NCBI RefSeq assembly: GCF_000876655.1
Contig: NZ_JYCN01000022.1
Span: 248,001-312,000 of the forward strand
Reading direction: 5' to 3'
Source of the DNA: Arthrobacter sp. SPG23
Lineage (GTDB): Bacteria > Actinomycetota > Actinomycetes > Actinomycetales > Micrococcaceae
Length of the DNA stretch: 64,000 bases
Shown one piece after another: positions 51,127-60,606 of this stretch (the stretch's first letter is position 1; every line of letters begins with the position of its first letter). The notes below the pieces were generated by a model. The model did no database searches and was not told where the DNA came from. It saw only the letters and a list, made by a program, of their open reading frames with translations. Both the position numbers and the translations under genes were made by a program.

Positions 51127-51240
51127 TCAGTTCCTGCTTCAGGAAGCCGGAACAGGTAACGACTATACGTGCCGGATCCGTCCGCATCAAATCGGACCGA
51201 ATCACGCCGCCAGCCGGACGGGCCGTATAGCCTGTAGAGC

Positions 51241-52212
51241 ATGAGTCCTGTGCATCCCGAGAACTGGCCCGTGCTCGTCATCAAAGGCGGAGTGGACGAT
51301 GAACTGCTCAGGGATTTCACCGCCCTCGCCGCGGCCGCCGAGGAGTCGGACGGAAACCCTCCCCTGTCCGAACAGACCTTTGTGACCCTTCGCGCCGGCG
51401 AGTCGGGAAGCCACCCGCTCCTGGCCCTGGCCCTCTACGCGCCCGACGAGGACTCGGACCCGGCCACCGCCCAGGACCTCGCCGGCTTCGCCGTGGTGGT
51501 CGAGGAAGCGGACGGCACGGGCGTGCTTGAGGTGGCGGTACACCCGAGTTACCGCAACCAGGGAGTGGCTGACAGGCTGGTGGCCACGCTTAAGTCATCA
51601 CGGGGTTTCGACGGGCTCAAGGCGTGGTCCCACGGAAACCACGAGGCGGCAGCGGACCTTGCGGCCAAGTACGGTTACGTCCCCGTCCGGGAATTGTGGA
51701 AGATGCGGCTGACGACGTCCGCCGCCGAACTGCCCGAAGCCGTCCTCCCGGACAATGTGACGCTGCGGGCATTCGTCCCCGGGCAGGACGAAGAGGCCTG
51801 GCTGGCAGCCAACAAGGCGGCCTTCAGCCACCACCCGGAGCAAGGCAACATGACGCAGCAGGATCTTGAGGCCCGGATGGCAGAGGACTGGTTCGATCCC
51901 GCCGGTTTCCTCCTCGCCGTCGACCCGTCCGGGCGGATCCTCGGCTTCCACTGGACCAAGGTGCACCCGCGCCACGGCGGCCATCCCGCGATCGGTGAGG
52001 TCTATGTGGTGGGTGTGACCCCCGAGGCCCAGGGCATGGGACTGGGCAAAGCCCTCACTGTGGCCGGCATCAGGTACCTGCAGGACCAGGGCCTGCACGC
52101 CGTCATGCTGTACACCGATGCGGACAATGCGCCGGCTGTTTCGCTGTACCGCAGACTCGGCTTCACGCGGTGGGATGCTGACGTCATGTACGGACCCAAA
52201 AACGGCGGTTAA
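51241..52212 (+). CDS. mshD: Mycothiol synthase
   Basis: 323 residues with two GNAT domains. Acetylates the cysteinyl group of Cys-GlcN-Ins in the last step of mycothiol synthesis. The N-terminal domain has EVAVHPSYRNQGVADRLVAT. The catalytic C-terminal domain has HHPEQGNMTQQDLEARMAED, GFHWTKVHPRHGGHPAIGEV and VVGVTPEAQGMGLGKALTVA. ATG follows TAGCCT by 7 nt, so the mRNA is probably leaderless. Mycothiol is actinobacterial, which fits the rest of the window. Confidence 0.93.
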   Translation: MSPVHPENWPVLVIKGGVDDELLRDFTALAAAAEESDGNPPLSEQTFVTLRAGESGSHPLLALALYAPDEDSDPATAQDLAGFAVVVEEADGTGVLEVAVHPSYRNQGVADRLVATLKSSRGFDGLKAWSHGNHEAAADLAAKYGYVPVRELWKMRLTTSAAELPEAVLPDNVTLRAFVPGQDEEAWLAANKAAFSHHPEQGNMTQQDLEARMAEDWFDPAGFLLAVDPSGRILGFHWTKVHPRHGGHPAIGEVYVVGVTPEAQGMGLGKALTVAGIRYLQDQGLHAVMLYTDADNAPAVSLYRRLGFTRWDADVMYGPKNGG

Positions 52213-52316
52213 TCCAATCGGCAGACGCATGCACCACGGTTCCGGAAATCTGCGTATCCCCCGAATCGAATGCTTGTAAGGTTGAAGGTAAACCGCGCCA
52301 GCAATAAGGAGTGACC

Positions 52317-54566
52317 ATGCAACCGGAATCAGCCGGAATCGCCACGTCTGAGGCCAAGGTGCTTCCGGTGCGCGCCCGCTTCGGGTCCTCCGAGGTCCCG
52401 GCTTCCCGTGCCACGCAGGACCGGATCGACATTCCCGAGTTCGCGCCCAATCTTGAGCCCGAGGGAGACATCAGCCCGGACCGGTTCCTGGACCGTGAAT
52501 TGAGCTGGCTGGCTTTTAACTCAAGGGTGCTGGAGCTTGCCGAGGACCCCACCCTCCACCTGCTGGAGCGGGTCAGCTTCCTGTCCATCTTTGCCTCCAA
52601 CCTGGACGAGTTCTTCATGGTCCGCGTGGCCGGGCTGAAGCGCCGGATCGCCACCGGGCTGGCCGTCCCGTCGCCGGCAGGCCTGAGCCCCATGCAGGTG
52701 CTGGACCAGATCGGCGACGCCGCCCACCGGCTTGCGCAGCGCCATGCCCGGGTCTACGCCGAGCAGATCCGGCCGGCCCTGGCGTATGAGCACATCCACC
52801 TCATGCACTGGGATGAGCTTGACGACCAGGCAAAGGACCAGCTCAGCGCAATGTTCGCGGAAAAGGTCTTCCCCATCCTGACCCCGCTGGCAGTGGACCC
52901 GGCCCATCCGTTCCCCTACATTTCGGGCCTGTCGCTCAACCTGGCGGTGGTGGTCCGCAACCCCGTCAGCGACAAGGAACTGTTCGCCCGCGTCAAGGTT
53001 CCGGACCAGCTGCCCCGCCTCATTTCCATCGACGGCCCGCGCGCCGGATCGGTCCCCGGCAGGGTGGCACGGTTCATCGCCCTGGAAGAAGTCATCGCCG
53101 TCCACCTGGACCAGCTGTTTGCCGGCATGGAGGTCCTGGAGCACCACACGTTCCGCGTCACCCGCAACGAGGACGTTGAGGTGGAAGAGGACGACGCCGA
53201 GAACCTGCTGCAGGCGCTCGAAAAGGAACTGCTGCGCCGCCGGTTCGGCCCGCCCGTGCGGCTCGAAGTCACCAACGACATCAACCCGAACATCCGGGCG
53301 CTCCTGATCCGCGAACTGGGTGTGGAGGAGTCCGAGGTCTACTCCGTTCCTGCACCGCTGGACCTCCGCGGCTTGTCCGTCATCGCCGGAATCGACCGCG
53401 CGGACCTGCACTACCCGAAGCACGTGCCGCACACCTCGCGGTACCTGAATGAATCGGAAACGTCGAAGGCGGCAAACGTGTTCGCGGCCATGCGCCGGCG
53501 GGACATCCTGCTGCACCACCCGTACGATTCGTTCTCCACGTCCGTCCAGGCGTTCCTGGAGCAGGCCGCGGCGGACCCGAAGGTACAGGCCATCAAGCAG
53601 ACGCTATACCGCACTTCGGGCGACTCCCCCATCGTCGATGCCCTGATCGACGCGGCAGAGGCAGGCAAGCAGGTGCTTGCCCTGGTTGAGATCAAGGCAC
53701 GCTTCGATGAGCAGGCCAACATCTCCTGGGCACGGAAGCTCGAACAGGCCGGCGTCCACGTGGTTTACGGCATCGTGGGGTTGAAGACCCACTGCAAGCT
53801 CTCCCTTGTGGTCCGCCAGGAAGTGGACGGCCTGCGGCGTTACTGCCACATCGGCACCGGCAACTACCACCCGCGCACGGCCCGCTACTACGAGGACCTC
53901 GGACTGCTGACCGCCAACGAGCAGGTGGGCGAGGACCTTTCCAGGCTCTTCAACCAGCTCTCCGGCTACGCCCCGAAGTCCACTTTCAAGCGGCTCCTGG
54001 TGGCGCCACGTTCGGTGCGGTCCGGCCTCATCGACCGCATCGAAAAGGAAATCCGTAACGCCAAGGCAGGCATCGCGGCCAGGGTGCAGATCAAGGTCAA
54101 CTCCATGGTGGACGAGGCGATCATCGACTCGCTCTACCGCGCCTCCCAGGCCGGCGTGAACGTGGACGTGATTGTCCGCGGCATCTGTTCGCTGCGCCCC
54201 GGCATCCCCGGGCTCAGCGAAAACATCACCGTGCGGTCTGTGCTGGGACGTTTCCTGGAGCACTCGCGCGTGTTTGCCTTCGCCAACGGCGGGGACCCGG
54301 TGGTCTTCATCGGCTCCGCCGACATGATGCACCGCAACCTCGACCGGCGGGTGGAAGCGCTGGTCCAGTTGACCAGCGGCGACGACACGTCCTACGTGCT
54401 GGATATGCTCCGCCGCTACATGGACCCGGGAACGTCCAGCTGGCATTTGGACAGCCAGGGCGAATGGACCCGGCACCACATCGGGGACGACGGCAAGCCG
54501 CTGGAGGACGTCCAGTCCTGGCTGCTCGCGTCGCGTTCCCGCCAGCGCCAGACGATAAGGCGGTAG
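52317..54566 (+). CDS. ppk: Polyphosphate kinase 1
   Basis: 749 residues. Reversibly polymerises phosphate from ATP. N-terminal domain: [20 protein letters not shown] and [20 protein letters not shown]. Catalytic domain with two PLD-like halves: [20 protein letters not shown] and [20 protein letters not shown]. The autophosphorylated histidine lies in [10 protein letters not shown].. [15 protein letters not shown] region ([14 protein letters not shown]). ATG at 52317 follows AAGGAG; the ~30 residues before the domain are variable. The Nudix/phosphatase gene begins 10 nt after its stop, so they form an operon. Confidence 0.96.
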   Translation: MQPESAGIATSEAKVLPVRARFGSSEVPASRATQDRIDIPEFAPNLEPEGDISPDRFLDRELSWLAFNSRVLELAEDPTLHLLERVSFLSIFASNLDEFFMVRVAGLKRRIATGLAVPSPAGLSPMQVLDQIGDAAHRLAQRHARVYAEQIRPALAYEHIHLMHWDELDDQAKDQLSAMFAEKVFPILTPLAVDPAHPFPYISGLSLNLAVVVRNPVSDKELFARVKVPDQLPRLISIDGPRAGSVPGRVARFIALEEVIAVHLDQLFAGMEVLEHHTFRVTRNEDVEVEEDDAENLLQALEKELLRRRFGPPVRLEVTNDINPNIRALLIRELGVEESEVYSVPAPLDLRGLSVIAGIDRADLHYPKHVPHTSRYLNESETSKAANVFAAMRRRDILLHHPYDSFSTSVQAFLEQAAADPKVQAIKQTLYRTSGDSPIVDALIDAAEAGKQVLALVEIKARFDEQANISWARKLEQAGVHVVYGIVGLKTHCKLSLVVRQEVDGLRRYCHIGTGNYHPRTARYYEDLGLLTANEQVGEDLSRLFNQLSGYAPKSTFKRLLVAPRSVRSGLIDRIEKEIRNAKAGIAARVQIKVNSMVDEAIIDSLYRASQAGVNVDVIVRGICSLRPGIPGLSENITVRSVLGRFLEHSRVFAFANGGDPVVFIGSADMMHRNLDRRVEALVQLTSGDDTSYVLDMLRRYMDPGTSSWHLDSQGEWTRHHIGDDGKPLEDVQSWLLASRSRQRQTIRR

Positions 54567-54576
54567 GACCCTGGCC

Positions 54577-55581
54577 TTGAAAAGTGATGCGAAAAGCGAC
54601 GCCACCAACGATTCGGCGAACGATTCGCTTATTGCGGACCAGACGGACCATCCCGGGGAACCGGTGGCCGTCACGGCTGCAGGTGCCCTGCCGTGGCGCG
54701 TCAGCAAGGACAAGCTAGAGGTCCTGCTGATCCACCGCCCAAGCTACGACGACTGGTCGTGGCCCAAAGGAAAGATCGACGCCGGAGAGACCATTCCGGA
54801 GTGCGCGGTCCGTGAGATCGCAGAAGAGATCGGGCTCAAGGCCACCCTGGGCATTCCCCTTCCCCCCATCCACTACCACGTGTCCGCCGGACTGAAAGTA
54901 GTCCATTACTGGGCCGTGGATGTGGACGGGGCCATGCTGCGTCCGGACGGCAAGGAAGTGGACAGCGTGATGTGGTGCTCCCCGGAGAAGGCCGCCGCCC
55001 TGCTGACCAACCCCGGTGATGTTGCGCCGCTTGAGCACCTTGTGGCGGCCCACGCCCGCAAGGAACTGGACACCTGGCCGCTGCTGGTGGTCCGCCACGC
55101 CAAGGCCAAGCCCCGCTCGTCCTGGACCAAGGCCGAAGGGGACCGTCCGCTCGCGGCCACGGGGTTGCGGCAGGCGCAGGCTGTCCGCCGCTTGCTGCAC
55201 GTTTGGAAGCCGCTTCGCGTGCACTCGAGCCCGTGGCAGCGCTGCGTGGCCACCATCGCGCCGTACGCCAAGTCCGCGGACGCCAAAGTGAAGCTGCACG
55301 ACGCCCTGACGGAACACCGCCATGCCCGGAGCCCGAAGAAAACCGCGGCTGTGGTGGAATCGCTCTTCGACAAACAGCGCGCCATTGCCCTGTGCACCCA
55401 CCGGCCCGCACTGCCCACGGTGATCTCCCAGCTGGGTGAGCACATGAACGGCCGGCTGCGCGCCCTGCTGCCCTCCTCCGACCCCTACCTGGCGCCAGGA
55501 GAGATCATCGTGTGCCATGTGGCCCGCAGCAGCAACCACAAGATTGTCGCCGTGGAGCAGTTCAGGCCCTTCGACGACTAG
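54577..55581 (+). CDS. Nudix hydrolase fused to a histidine phosphatase (MutT1-like)
   Basis: 334 residues. N-terminal Nudix domain with a complete box GKIDAGETIPECAVREIAEE (about residues 65-84). C-terminal SixA-type phosphoglycerate-mutase domain with the catalytic RHAKAKPRSSW and the second histidine region ALCTHRPALPTV. This architecture matches mycobacterial MutT1, which sanitises 8-oxo-dGTP and diadenosine polyphosphates. TTG start 10 nt after ppk; the polar first ~20 residues make the exact start uncertain. Pairing with ppk links it to nucleotide and polyphosphate metabolism. Confidence 0.9.
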   Translation: MKSDAKSDATNDSANDSLIADQTDHPGEPVAVTAAGALPWRVSKDKLEVLLIHRPSYDDWSWPKGKIDAGETIPECAVREIAEEIGLKATLGIPLPPIHYHVSAGLKVVHYWAVDVDGAMLRPDGKEVDSVMWCSPEKAAALLTNPGDVAPLEHLVAAHARKELDTWPLLVVRHAKAKPRSSWTKAEGDRPLAATGLRQAQAVRRLLHVWKPLRVHSSPWQRCVATIAPYAKSADAKVKLHDALTEHRHARSPKKTAAVVESLFDKQRAIALCTHRPALPTVISQLGEHMNGRLRALLPSSDPYLAPGEIIVCHVARSSNHKIVAVEQFRPFDD

Positions 55582-55629
55582 AAGCACAGGCCCGCCCCGG
55601 CCACGCAGCCCAGAACGCAACGGGCAGGC

Positions 55630-55673
55630 TTGACCTGATCCCCTCTGTATCAAATACTCAGTACATTGATGCA
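55630..55673 (+). promoter_or_regulatory. Promoter and operator-like inverted repeat of the GntR operon
   Basis: TTGACC (55630-55635), 17 bp, AATACT (55653-55658) form a promoter. The 28-bp element at 55646-55673 overlaps it: outer arms tgtatcaa/ttgatgca (one mismatch) and an inner perfect tactcagta. It lies where a repressor would block RNA polymerase, and the operon's own YtrA-type GntR protein is the likely ligand. Confidence 0.65.
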
Positions 55674-55689
55674 AAATCTGGGGGGGATT

Positions 55690-57342
55690 ATGCCGGTCCA
55701 ATTCGAACTGCCGCCGATGCTGCTGCTGGGACCGCTGGCCGCCGCCGTCGTTCTCTACCTCGTCCTGAGGTGGGTGGTATGGGAACCCAGGATGGGCGCC
55801 TCGCCCGAGACTGTTTCGCAGCACGCGCTCTGGGTGGGGGTCATCGGCTGGATGGCAAGCTCCCTCCAGGGGGCCACAAATATCGGCATCATCCCGGCCG
55901 GCAGAACCACCAGCCCCGTCATCGGTCCTTTCCTGGTCACTCCGGAGACCATCATTCCGGCACTGGCCTGGCCGATCCTCGGAACTCTCGGGGTCCACGC
56001 ACTGGGCCAGCTCAGCTATCCGCGGCCCCGGCGACCCCGCCGCAAGGCCAGCCTCCATGTCCGGAAAATCCGCGATTTCCTGCCACGGCCGCTGGCCTGG
56101 ACAACGCTGGCCATCTTCACGGGCACAGCCGCATTCATCGTCTGGACCGCGACGCTCCCGGGCTTCGACGCCATGGCTTACGGGTCGGTCCGGGAGGACC
56201 CGGAAGGGTACCGGACCTTCGGCGGAGACGGGCGCATCCCCGGGATTGAGCTGGCCGGCTGGCTGGGAGGCGCGCTGGTCATCCTGGCTGCGGGCACCTG
56301 GCTGGTGCTGATGCTGATCGGCCGCCGCCGGCAGCTCGAGCAGCTATCGGACCAGGACAATTCGCTGCTGCGGACCATCGCCATGAACAGGCTCCTGCGG
56401 ACAGTCGCCACGGTGGCGTCCGGCCTCGCCGTCATCGCCGGTAACTATGTGGCCCGTCCGGACCCGGGGGCGGGCAGCACGTCGTGGACTAATTTTGCCG
56501 GCTTTGCGGGCATGGCGGTTCTGCTGGCCATGCTGGCCTGGGCGCCGCCGAAACTGACGGGACCCGCAACAGCCGCCGCCCTACGGGATTCGAAGCACGG
56601 CCCCTTCGGTGCCGGCCCGCACCCGGCAACCAGGCTCGTGGTTTCCATCGGTGCCGGCCTCGGCGTCGCCGCAGCCCTTCCGGTGCTCGCAGGAGTGTTC
56701 CTGGTCCCGGCAATCATTGCGGCGGGCCCCTCGGGGCCGGCGCTTTTCGTAACGCTCGTGGCGGGGCTGGTGCTCCTGGTCCTCGCGGCCGGCGAGCTGC
56801 TGCTGCAACGCAACTACGCGGGCCCCGATGAACCGCGAACATGGCCCCGGCAGCCGGTGGGTGCGGCCCTCCTCACCACGCTGATCCTGGCGCTGCTGGT
56901 CTTCGTCGCAATTCTCGTGGTCTCGGCCGCCGGGAACTCACTGATTGGCAGGGACGGCGGGTGGATCCCTCCCGCCGTCTTCAGCTCCGCCGGGGCGGTC
57001 CTGGCGCTTCCGGCTTTCCTGGCAGCGCGCCTGCGCCACGGCATTCCGGGCGCTCCAGCCGGGCTCGATGCTGCGCTGCGGGCCATCACCCTGCACCGGC
57101 TGGCGCGGACGCTTGCGGCCATGTTCATGGCGCAGGCAGGGATGGTGCTGCTGATGAACAGCCAGGCATGGGCCGCAGTCTTCGGGGTGGCGTTCCTGCC
57201 GTCCATCCCGTGGTGGCCTGCGTCCCTTGCCGGCTCGATCCTGGCCTGCGCGGCGATAGTCACGGCCCTGGTGCCGGTGCGGACCTTCGCAGGCTCCCGT
57301 TCCCGGCCCGCTCCCCTGCCCCGCAGGGACCGTGTCACATGA
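55690..57342 (+). CDS. Polytopic membrane protein encoded with a GntR regulator
   Basis: 550 residues with about 12 hydrophobic helices; TM1 follows the start (PPMLLLGPLAAAVVLYLVLR). The middle has LARPLAWTT-like and long Ala/Leu-rich helices, and the C-terminus is short and basic. No ABC ATPase or transport motif is visible; similarity to DUF1648-type membrane proteins that accompany YtrA regulators is possible but weak. ATG at 55690 is chosen because GGGGGGG precedes it by 3 nt. It overlaps the regulator by 3 nt (ATGA). Confidence 0.8.
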   Translation: MPVQFELPPMLLLGPLAAAVVLYLVLRWVVWEPRMGASPETVSQHALWVGVIGWMASSLQGATNIGIIPAGRTTSPVIGPFLVTPETIIPALAWPILGTLGVHALGQLSYPRPRRPRRKASLHVRKIRDFLPRPLAWTTLAIFTGTAAFIVWTATLPGFDAMAYGSVREDPEGYRTFGGDGRIPGIELAGWLGGALVILAAGTWLVLMLIGRRRQLEQLSDQDNSLLRTIAMNRLLRTVATVASGLAVIAGNYVARPDPGAGSTSWTNFAGFAGMAVLLAMLAWAPPKLTGPATAAALRDSKHGPFGAGPHPATRLVVSIGAGLGVAAALPVLAGVFLVPAIIAAGPSGPALFVTLVAGLVLLVLAAGELLLQRNYAGPDEPRTWPRQPVGAALLTTLILALLVFVAILVVSAAGNSLIGRDGGWIPPAVFSSAGAVLALPAFLAARLRHGIPGAPAGLDAALRAITLHRLARTLAAMFMAQAGMVLLMNSQAWAAVFGVAFLPSIPWWPASLAGSILACAAIVTALVPVRTFAGSRSRPAPLPRRDRVT

Positions 57343-57728
57343 CGGCGGGGATCGCAGTTGACCTGCGGTCGGCCGTGCCGCCGTATGAGCAGATCCGCAC
57401 CCAGATCTCCTCGTTGATCGCCGTTGGCTCGCTGGCTGCCGGAACCCGCCTGCCCACTGTCCGCAGCCTCGCGGCGGACCTGGGCATCGCAGCGGGGACG
57501 GTGGCACGCGCCTACAAGGAACTCGAGCAGGCCGGGCTGATCGAAACGCGGCGCCGCAACGGGACCGTCGTCGTCGGCATGCCCGACTCCGTCCGCCCGG
57601 CGGGCGGCTCCGTGCCCGCGGACCTGACTGCCGCCGTCGACCGATACATCGCTGCAGGCCGCGCCGCGGGCCTGGACGACGGCACGCTCCAGGACATACT
57701 GCGCCTCCGGCTTGGCCATCCTCAGTAG
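57339..57728 (+). CDS. YtrA-subfamily GntR transcriptional regulator
   Basis: 129 residues. The GntR winged helix covers residues ~10-75: PPYEQIRTQISSLIAVGSLA, GTRLPTVRSLAADLGIAAGT and VARAYKELEQAGLIETRRRN. The C-terminal part is only ~50 residues, so there is no large ligand domain; this is the YtrA type, usually repressing its own transporter or membrane-protein operon. ATG overlaps the upstream stop as ATGA. Confidence 0.92.
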   Translation: MTAGIAVDLRSAVPPYEQIRTQISSLIAVGSLAAGTRLPTVRSLAADLGIAAGTVARAYKELEQAGLIETRRRNGTVVVGMPDSVRPAGGSVPADLTAAVDRYIAAGRAAGLDDGTLQDILRLRLGHPQ

Positions 57729-57737
57729 ACTGGGACC

Positions 57738-58541
57738 GTGAGCATTCCAACGCCCTATGAAGACCTCCTGCGTGACGTCCTTGCCAACGGCACGCACAAA
57801 TCTGACCGCACCGGCACCGGCACGCTCAGCGTGTTCGGGCGGCAGATGCGCTTTGACCTCAGCCAAAGCTTTCCGCTGATCACCACCAAGCGCGTTCATT
57901 TCAAGTCGGTGGCAGTTGAACTTCTATGGTTCCTGCGCGGCGAAACCAATGTGAAATGGATGCAGGACCAGGGCGTCACCATCTGGAACGAATGGGCCGA
58001 TGCCGACGGCGAACTGGGCCCCGTGTACGGCGTGCAGTGGCGCAGCTGGCCGACGCCCGACGGCGGCCACATCGACCAGATCGCCGAGCTGGTGGAGAAC
58101 CTCAAGTCCAACCCGGACTCGCGCCGGCACATCGTCTCCGCCTGGAACGTGGCTGAGCTTCAGGACATGGCCCTGCCGCCGTGCCACGCGTTCTTCCAGT
58201 TCTACGTTGCGGACGGCAAACTGTCCTGCCAGCTGTACCAGCGCTCCGCGGACACCTTCCTGGGCGTCCCGTTCAACATCGCTTCCTATGCGCTGCTGAC
58301 CTGCATGCTGGCCCAGCAGGTGGGCCTGGAGCCCGGTGAGTTCGTCTGGACCGGCGGCGACGTGCACATTTATGACAACCACATGGACCAGGTGCTCAAG
58401 CAGCTGAAGCGCGAGCCGTACGAATACCCGCAGCTGAAGATCCTCCGCAAGCCCGACTCCATTTTTGACTACACGCTGGACGACTTCGAAGTGGTCGGAT
58501 ACCAGCACCACCCCACGATTAAGGCGCCGATCGCAGTATGA
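57738..58541 (+). CDS. thyA: Thymidylate synthase
   Basis: 267 residues, normal length. Methylates dUMP with methylene-tetrahydrofolate. The catalytic cysteine is in [20 protein letters not shown] (about residue 148); the dUMP-phosphate arginine is in [32 protein letters not shown] is near the C-terminus. The GTG start lies exactly 6 nt after TAGACT (57726-57731) with no ribosome binding site, so it is probably a leaderless transcript. It overlaps folA by 4 nt. Confidence 0.98.
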   Translation: MSIPTPYEDLLRDVLANGTHKSDRTGTGTLSVFGRQMRFDLSQSFPLITTKRVHFKSVAVELLWFLRGETNVKWMQDQGVTIWNEWADADGELGPVYGVQWRSWPTPDGGHIDQIAELVENLKSNPDSRRHIVSAWNVAELQDMALPPCHAFFQFYVADGKLSCQLYQRSADTFLGVPFNIASYALLTCMLAQQVGLEPGEFVWTGGDVHIYDNHMDQVLKQLKREPYEYPQLKILRKPDSIFDYTLDDFEVVGYQHHPTIKAPIAV

Positions 58542-59122
58542 GCACCGACAACGCCATGGATCCCCTGGCCTTCACCGAAAAAATCGCCGACGCCACCACC
58601 GGGGTGGGCCTCGTCTGGGCCCAGACCACGGCAGGCGTGATCGGCAAGGACGGCGACATGCCGTGGCACCTGCCCGAGGACATGAAGCACTTCACCCGGC
58701 TTACCACCGGGCATCCGGTGATCATGGGCCGCAAAACCTGGCTCTCCTTCCCGGACAAGTACCGTCCGCTGCCTGGCCGCACGAATATCGTGGTGACGCG
58801 CCAGGAAGGCTGGGGCGACACTGCCGAGGCCAAGGGCGCCATCGCGGTGAAATCGCTCGACGACGCGCTGCTGGAATCACAGTTCGCGGCCGGCCACGAA
58901 ACCGTGTGGGTGCTGGGTGGCGGGGAAATCTTCGCCCAGACCCTGGACATCGCCGACGCCGCAGTAGTGACGTTCATCGATTCCGAGACCGACGGCGACA
59001 CCTACGCGCCCGAGCTCGGCTACGAGTGGAAGCTGACTGCCAGCGAGCCGGCCACCGGGTGGCTGACATCCGCCACGGGAACACGCTACCGGTTCACCAT
59101 GTGGCGCCGGACGGAGGCCTAG
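58538..59122 (+). CDS. folA: Dihydrofolate reductase
   Basis: 194 residues (slightly long). Regenerates the tetrahydrofolate consumed by ThyA, which explains the overlapping gene pair (ATGA). Signatures: [20 protein letters not shown] (substrate loop), [20 protein letters not shown] with the catalytic Asp/Glu, [12 protein letters not shown] and [14 protein letters not shown] (NADPH loop). A ~20-residue N-terminal extension precedes the usual start. Confidence 0.96.
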   Translation: MSTDNAMDPLAFTEKIADATTGVGLVWAQTTAGVIGKDGDMPWHLPEDMKHFTRLTTGHPVIMGRKTWLSFPDKYRPLPGRTNIVVTRQEGWGDTAEAKGAIAVKSLDDALLESQFAAGHETVWVLGGGEIFAQTLDIADAAVVTFIDSETDGDTYAPELGYEWKLTASEPATGWLTSATGTRYRFTMWRRTEA

Positions 59123-59126
59123 GACC

Positions 59127-59345
59127 TTGCTGAAGAAACCGGAAACACTCTTTGTCCTGGGCTACATGCTCCTCCCGCTGCTGGCACTCCTCTCCGCGAT
59201 CGTGGGACTGACCATGATCCTGGGCGGCAACAAGATCGCCGGCGCGATCGTGCTGGTGGTGGTCACCCAGGCGTTTGCCTTCGGCGCCGTCTACGCGCTG
59301 CGCCTCCGCAAGGCTGCGGTGATCGAACAGCACGACTCCGAGTAG
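59127..59345 (+). CDS. Small two-helix membrane protein
   Basis: 72 residues, TTG start 4 nt after the folA stop. Two hydrophobic helices (LFVLGYMLLPLLALLSAIVG and IAGAIVLVVVTQAFAFGAVY) flank a GGNK turn; basic tail LRLRKAAVIEQ. It appears to be the third gene of the thyA-folA operon. No functional motif. Confidence 0.82.
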   Translation: MLKKPETLFVLGYMLLPLLALLSAIVGLTMILGGNKIAGAIVLVVVTQAFAFGAVYALRLRKAAVIEQHDSE

Positions 59346-59475
59346 CGGCTCCGGCGGCGCTCTGTCCTTGCGCCGCACGATGACGCGTCCTACGGAAGGC
59401 GCCTCCCGGCGTCGTACGTTTTGCAGGTGACGTAACCGACTGCGCCGTGCCGGTTCCGAAGTCTAAACTGTACGA

Positions 59476-60606
59476 ATGACTACAGCAGCTACCCCCTCCG
59501 TCGGCCTGGTCGGATGGCGCGGCATGGTCGGCTCCGTCCTGATGCAGCGCATGCAGGACGAAGGCGACTTCGCCAACATCAACCCGGTGTTCTTCTCCAC
59601 CTCCAACGCCGGAGGTGCCGCGCCTTCGTTTGCAGAAGGCGCCGGCAAGCTCGAAGACGCGTTCGACGTCGACACGCTGGCCAAGCTGCCGATTATTGTT
59701 ACCGCCCAGGGCGGCGACTACACCAAGCAGGTCCATGGCGAGCTGCGCAGCCGCGGCTGGGACGGCCTCTGGATCGACGCCGCCTCCACCCTGCGCATGA
59801 ACGACGACTCGATCATTGTGCTGGACCCGATCAACCGCGACGTCATCGACAAGGGCCTCGCCAACGGCACCAAGGACTTCATCGGCGGCAACTGCACCGT
59901 CTCCTGCATGCTGATGGGCCTCGGCGGCTTGTTCAAGAACGGCCTCGTCGAGTGGGGCACGTCCATGACCTACCAGGCCGCCTCCGGCGGCGGCGCCCGC
60001 CACATGCGCGAGCTGCTCAGCCAGTTCGGCACGCTCAACGCCGAGGTCAGCTCGGAACTGGACGACCCGGCGTCGGCCATCCTGGAGATCGACCGCAAGG
60101 TCCTGGCGCACCAGCGCACCGACATCGACGCGACACAGTTCGGCGTCCCGCTGGCCGGCTCGCTGATCCCCTGGATCGACGCAGACCTGGGCAACGGCCA
60201 GTCCAAGGAAGAGTGGAAGGCGGGAGTGGAGACCAACAAGATCCTCGGCACCGCCGGCGAGAACCACATCGTCATGGACGGCCTGTGCATCCGGATCGGC
60301 GCCATGCGTTCGCACTCGCAGGCCCTGACGCTGAAGCTCCGCGAAGACCTTTCCGTGGCCGAGATCGAGAAGCTCCTGGCCGAGGATAATGAGTGGGCCA
60401 AGGTGATTCCGAACACCAAGGAGGACTCCATGGCGAGCCTCACTCCGGTGGCGGCATCCGGCACGCTGGACATCCCGGTGGGCCGCATCCGCAAGATGGA
60501 AATGGGCCCGGAATACATCAGCGCCTTCACCGTGGGCGACCAGCTCCTCTGGGGCGCAGCCGAGCCGCTGCGACGCATGCTCAACATCGCCACCGGCACG
60601 CTCTAG
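59476..60606 (+). CDS. asd: Aspartate-semialdehyde dehydrogenase, E. coli type
   Basis: 376 residues. Reduces aspartyl phosphate on the way to lysine, threonine, methionine and diaminopimelate. NADP loop [17 protein letters not shown], catalytic Cys in [17 protein letters not shown] (about residue 138) and substrate region [12 protein letters not shown] are nearly those of E. coli Asd as I recall it, unlike the ~345-residue Asd of mycobacteria and streptomycetes. The ATG is 6 nt after TAAACT, so the mRNA is leaderless. Its stop overlaps the stop of the converging gene. Confidence 0.95.
   Translation: MTTAATPSVGLVGWRGMVGSVLMQRMQDEGDFANINPVFFSTSNAGGAAPSFAEGAGKLEDAFDVDTLAKLPIIVTAQGGDYTKQVHGELRSRGWDGLWIDAASTLRMNDDSIIVLDPINRDVIDKGLANGTKDFIGGNCTVSCMLMGLGGLFKNGLVEWGTSMTYQAASGGGARHMRELLSQFGTLNAEVSSELDDPASAILEIDRKVLAHQRTDIDATQFGVPLAGSLIPWIDADLGNGQSKEEWKAGVETNKILGTAGENHIVMDGLCIRIGAMRSHSQALTLKLREDLSVAEIEKLLAEDNEWAKVIPNTKEDSMASLTPVAASGTLDIPVGRIRKMEMGPEYISAFTVGDQLLWGAAEPLRRMLNIATGTL

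Noticed and set aside
50567-51205. Minus-strand frame of ~210 codons covering glnR's 3' half and the mshD upstream region
   Set aside because: It runs through the bidirectional terminator and antisense to glnR. Only its first ~60 codons lie outside glnR, and they match no family I know.
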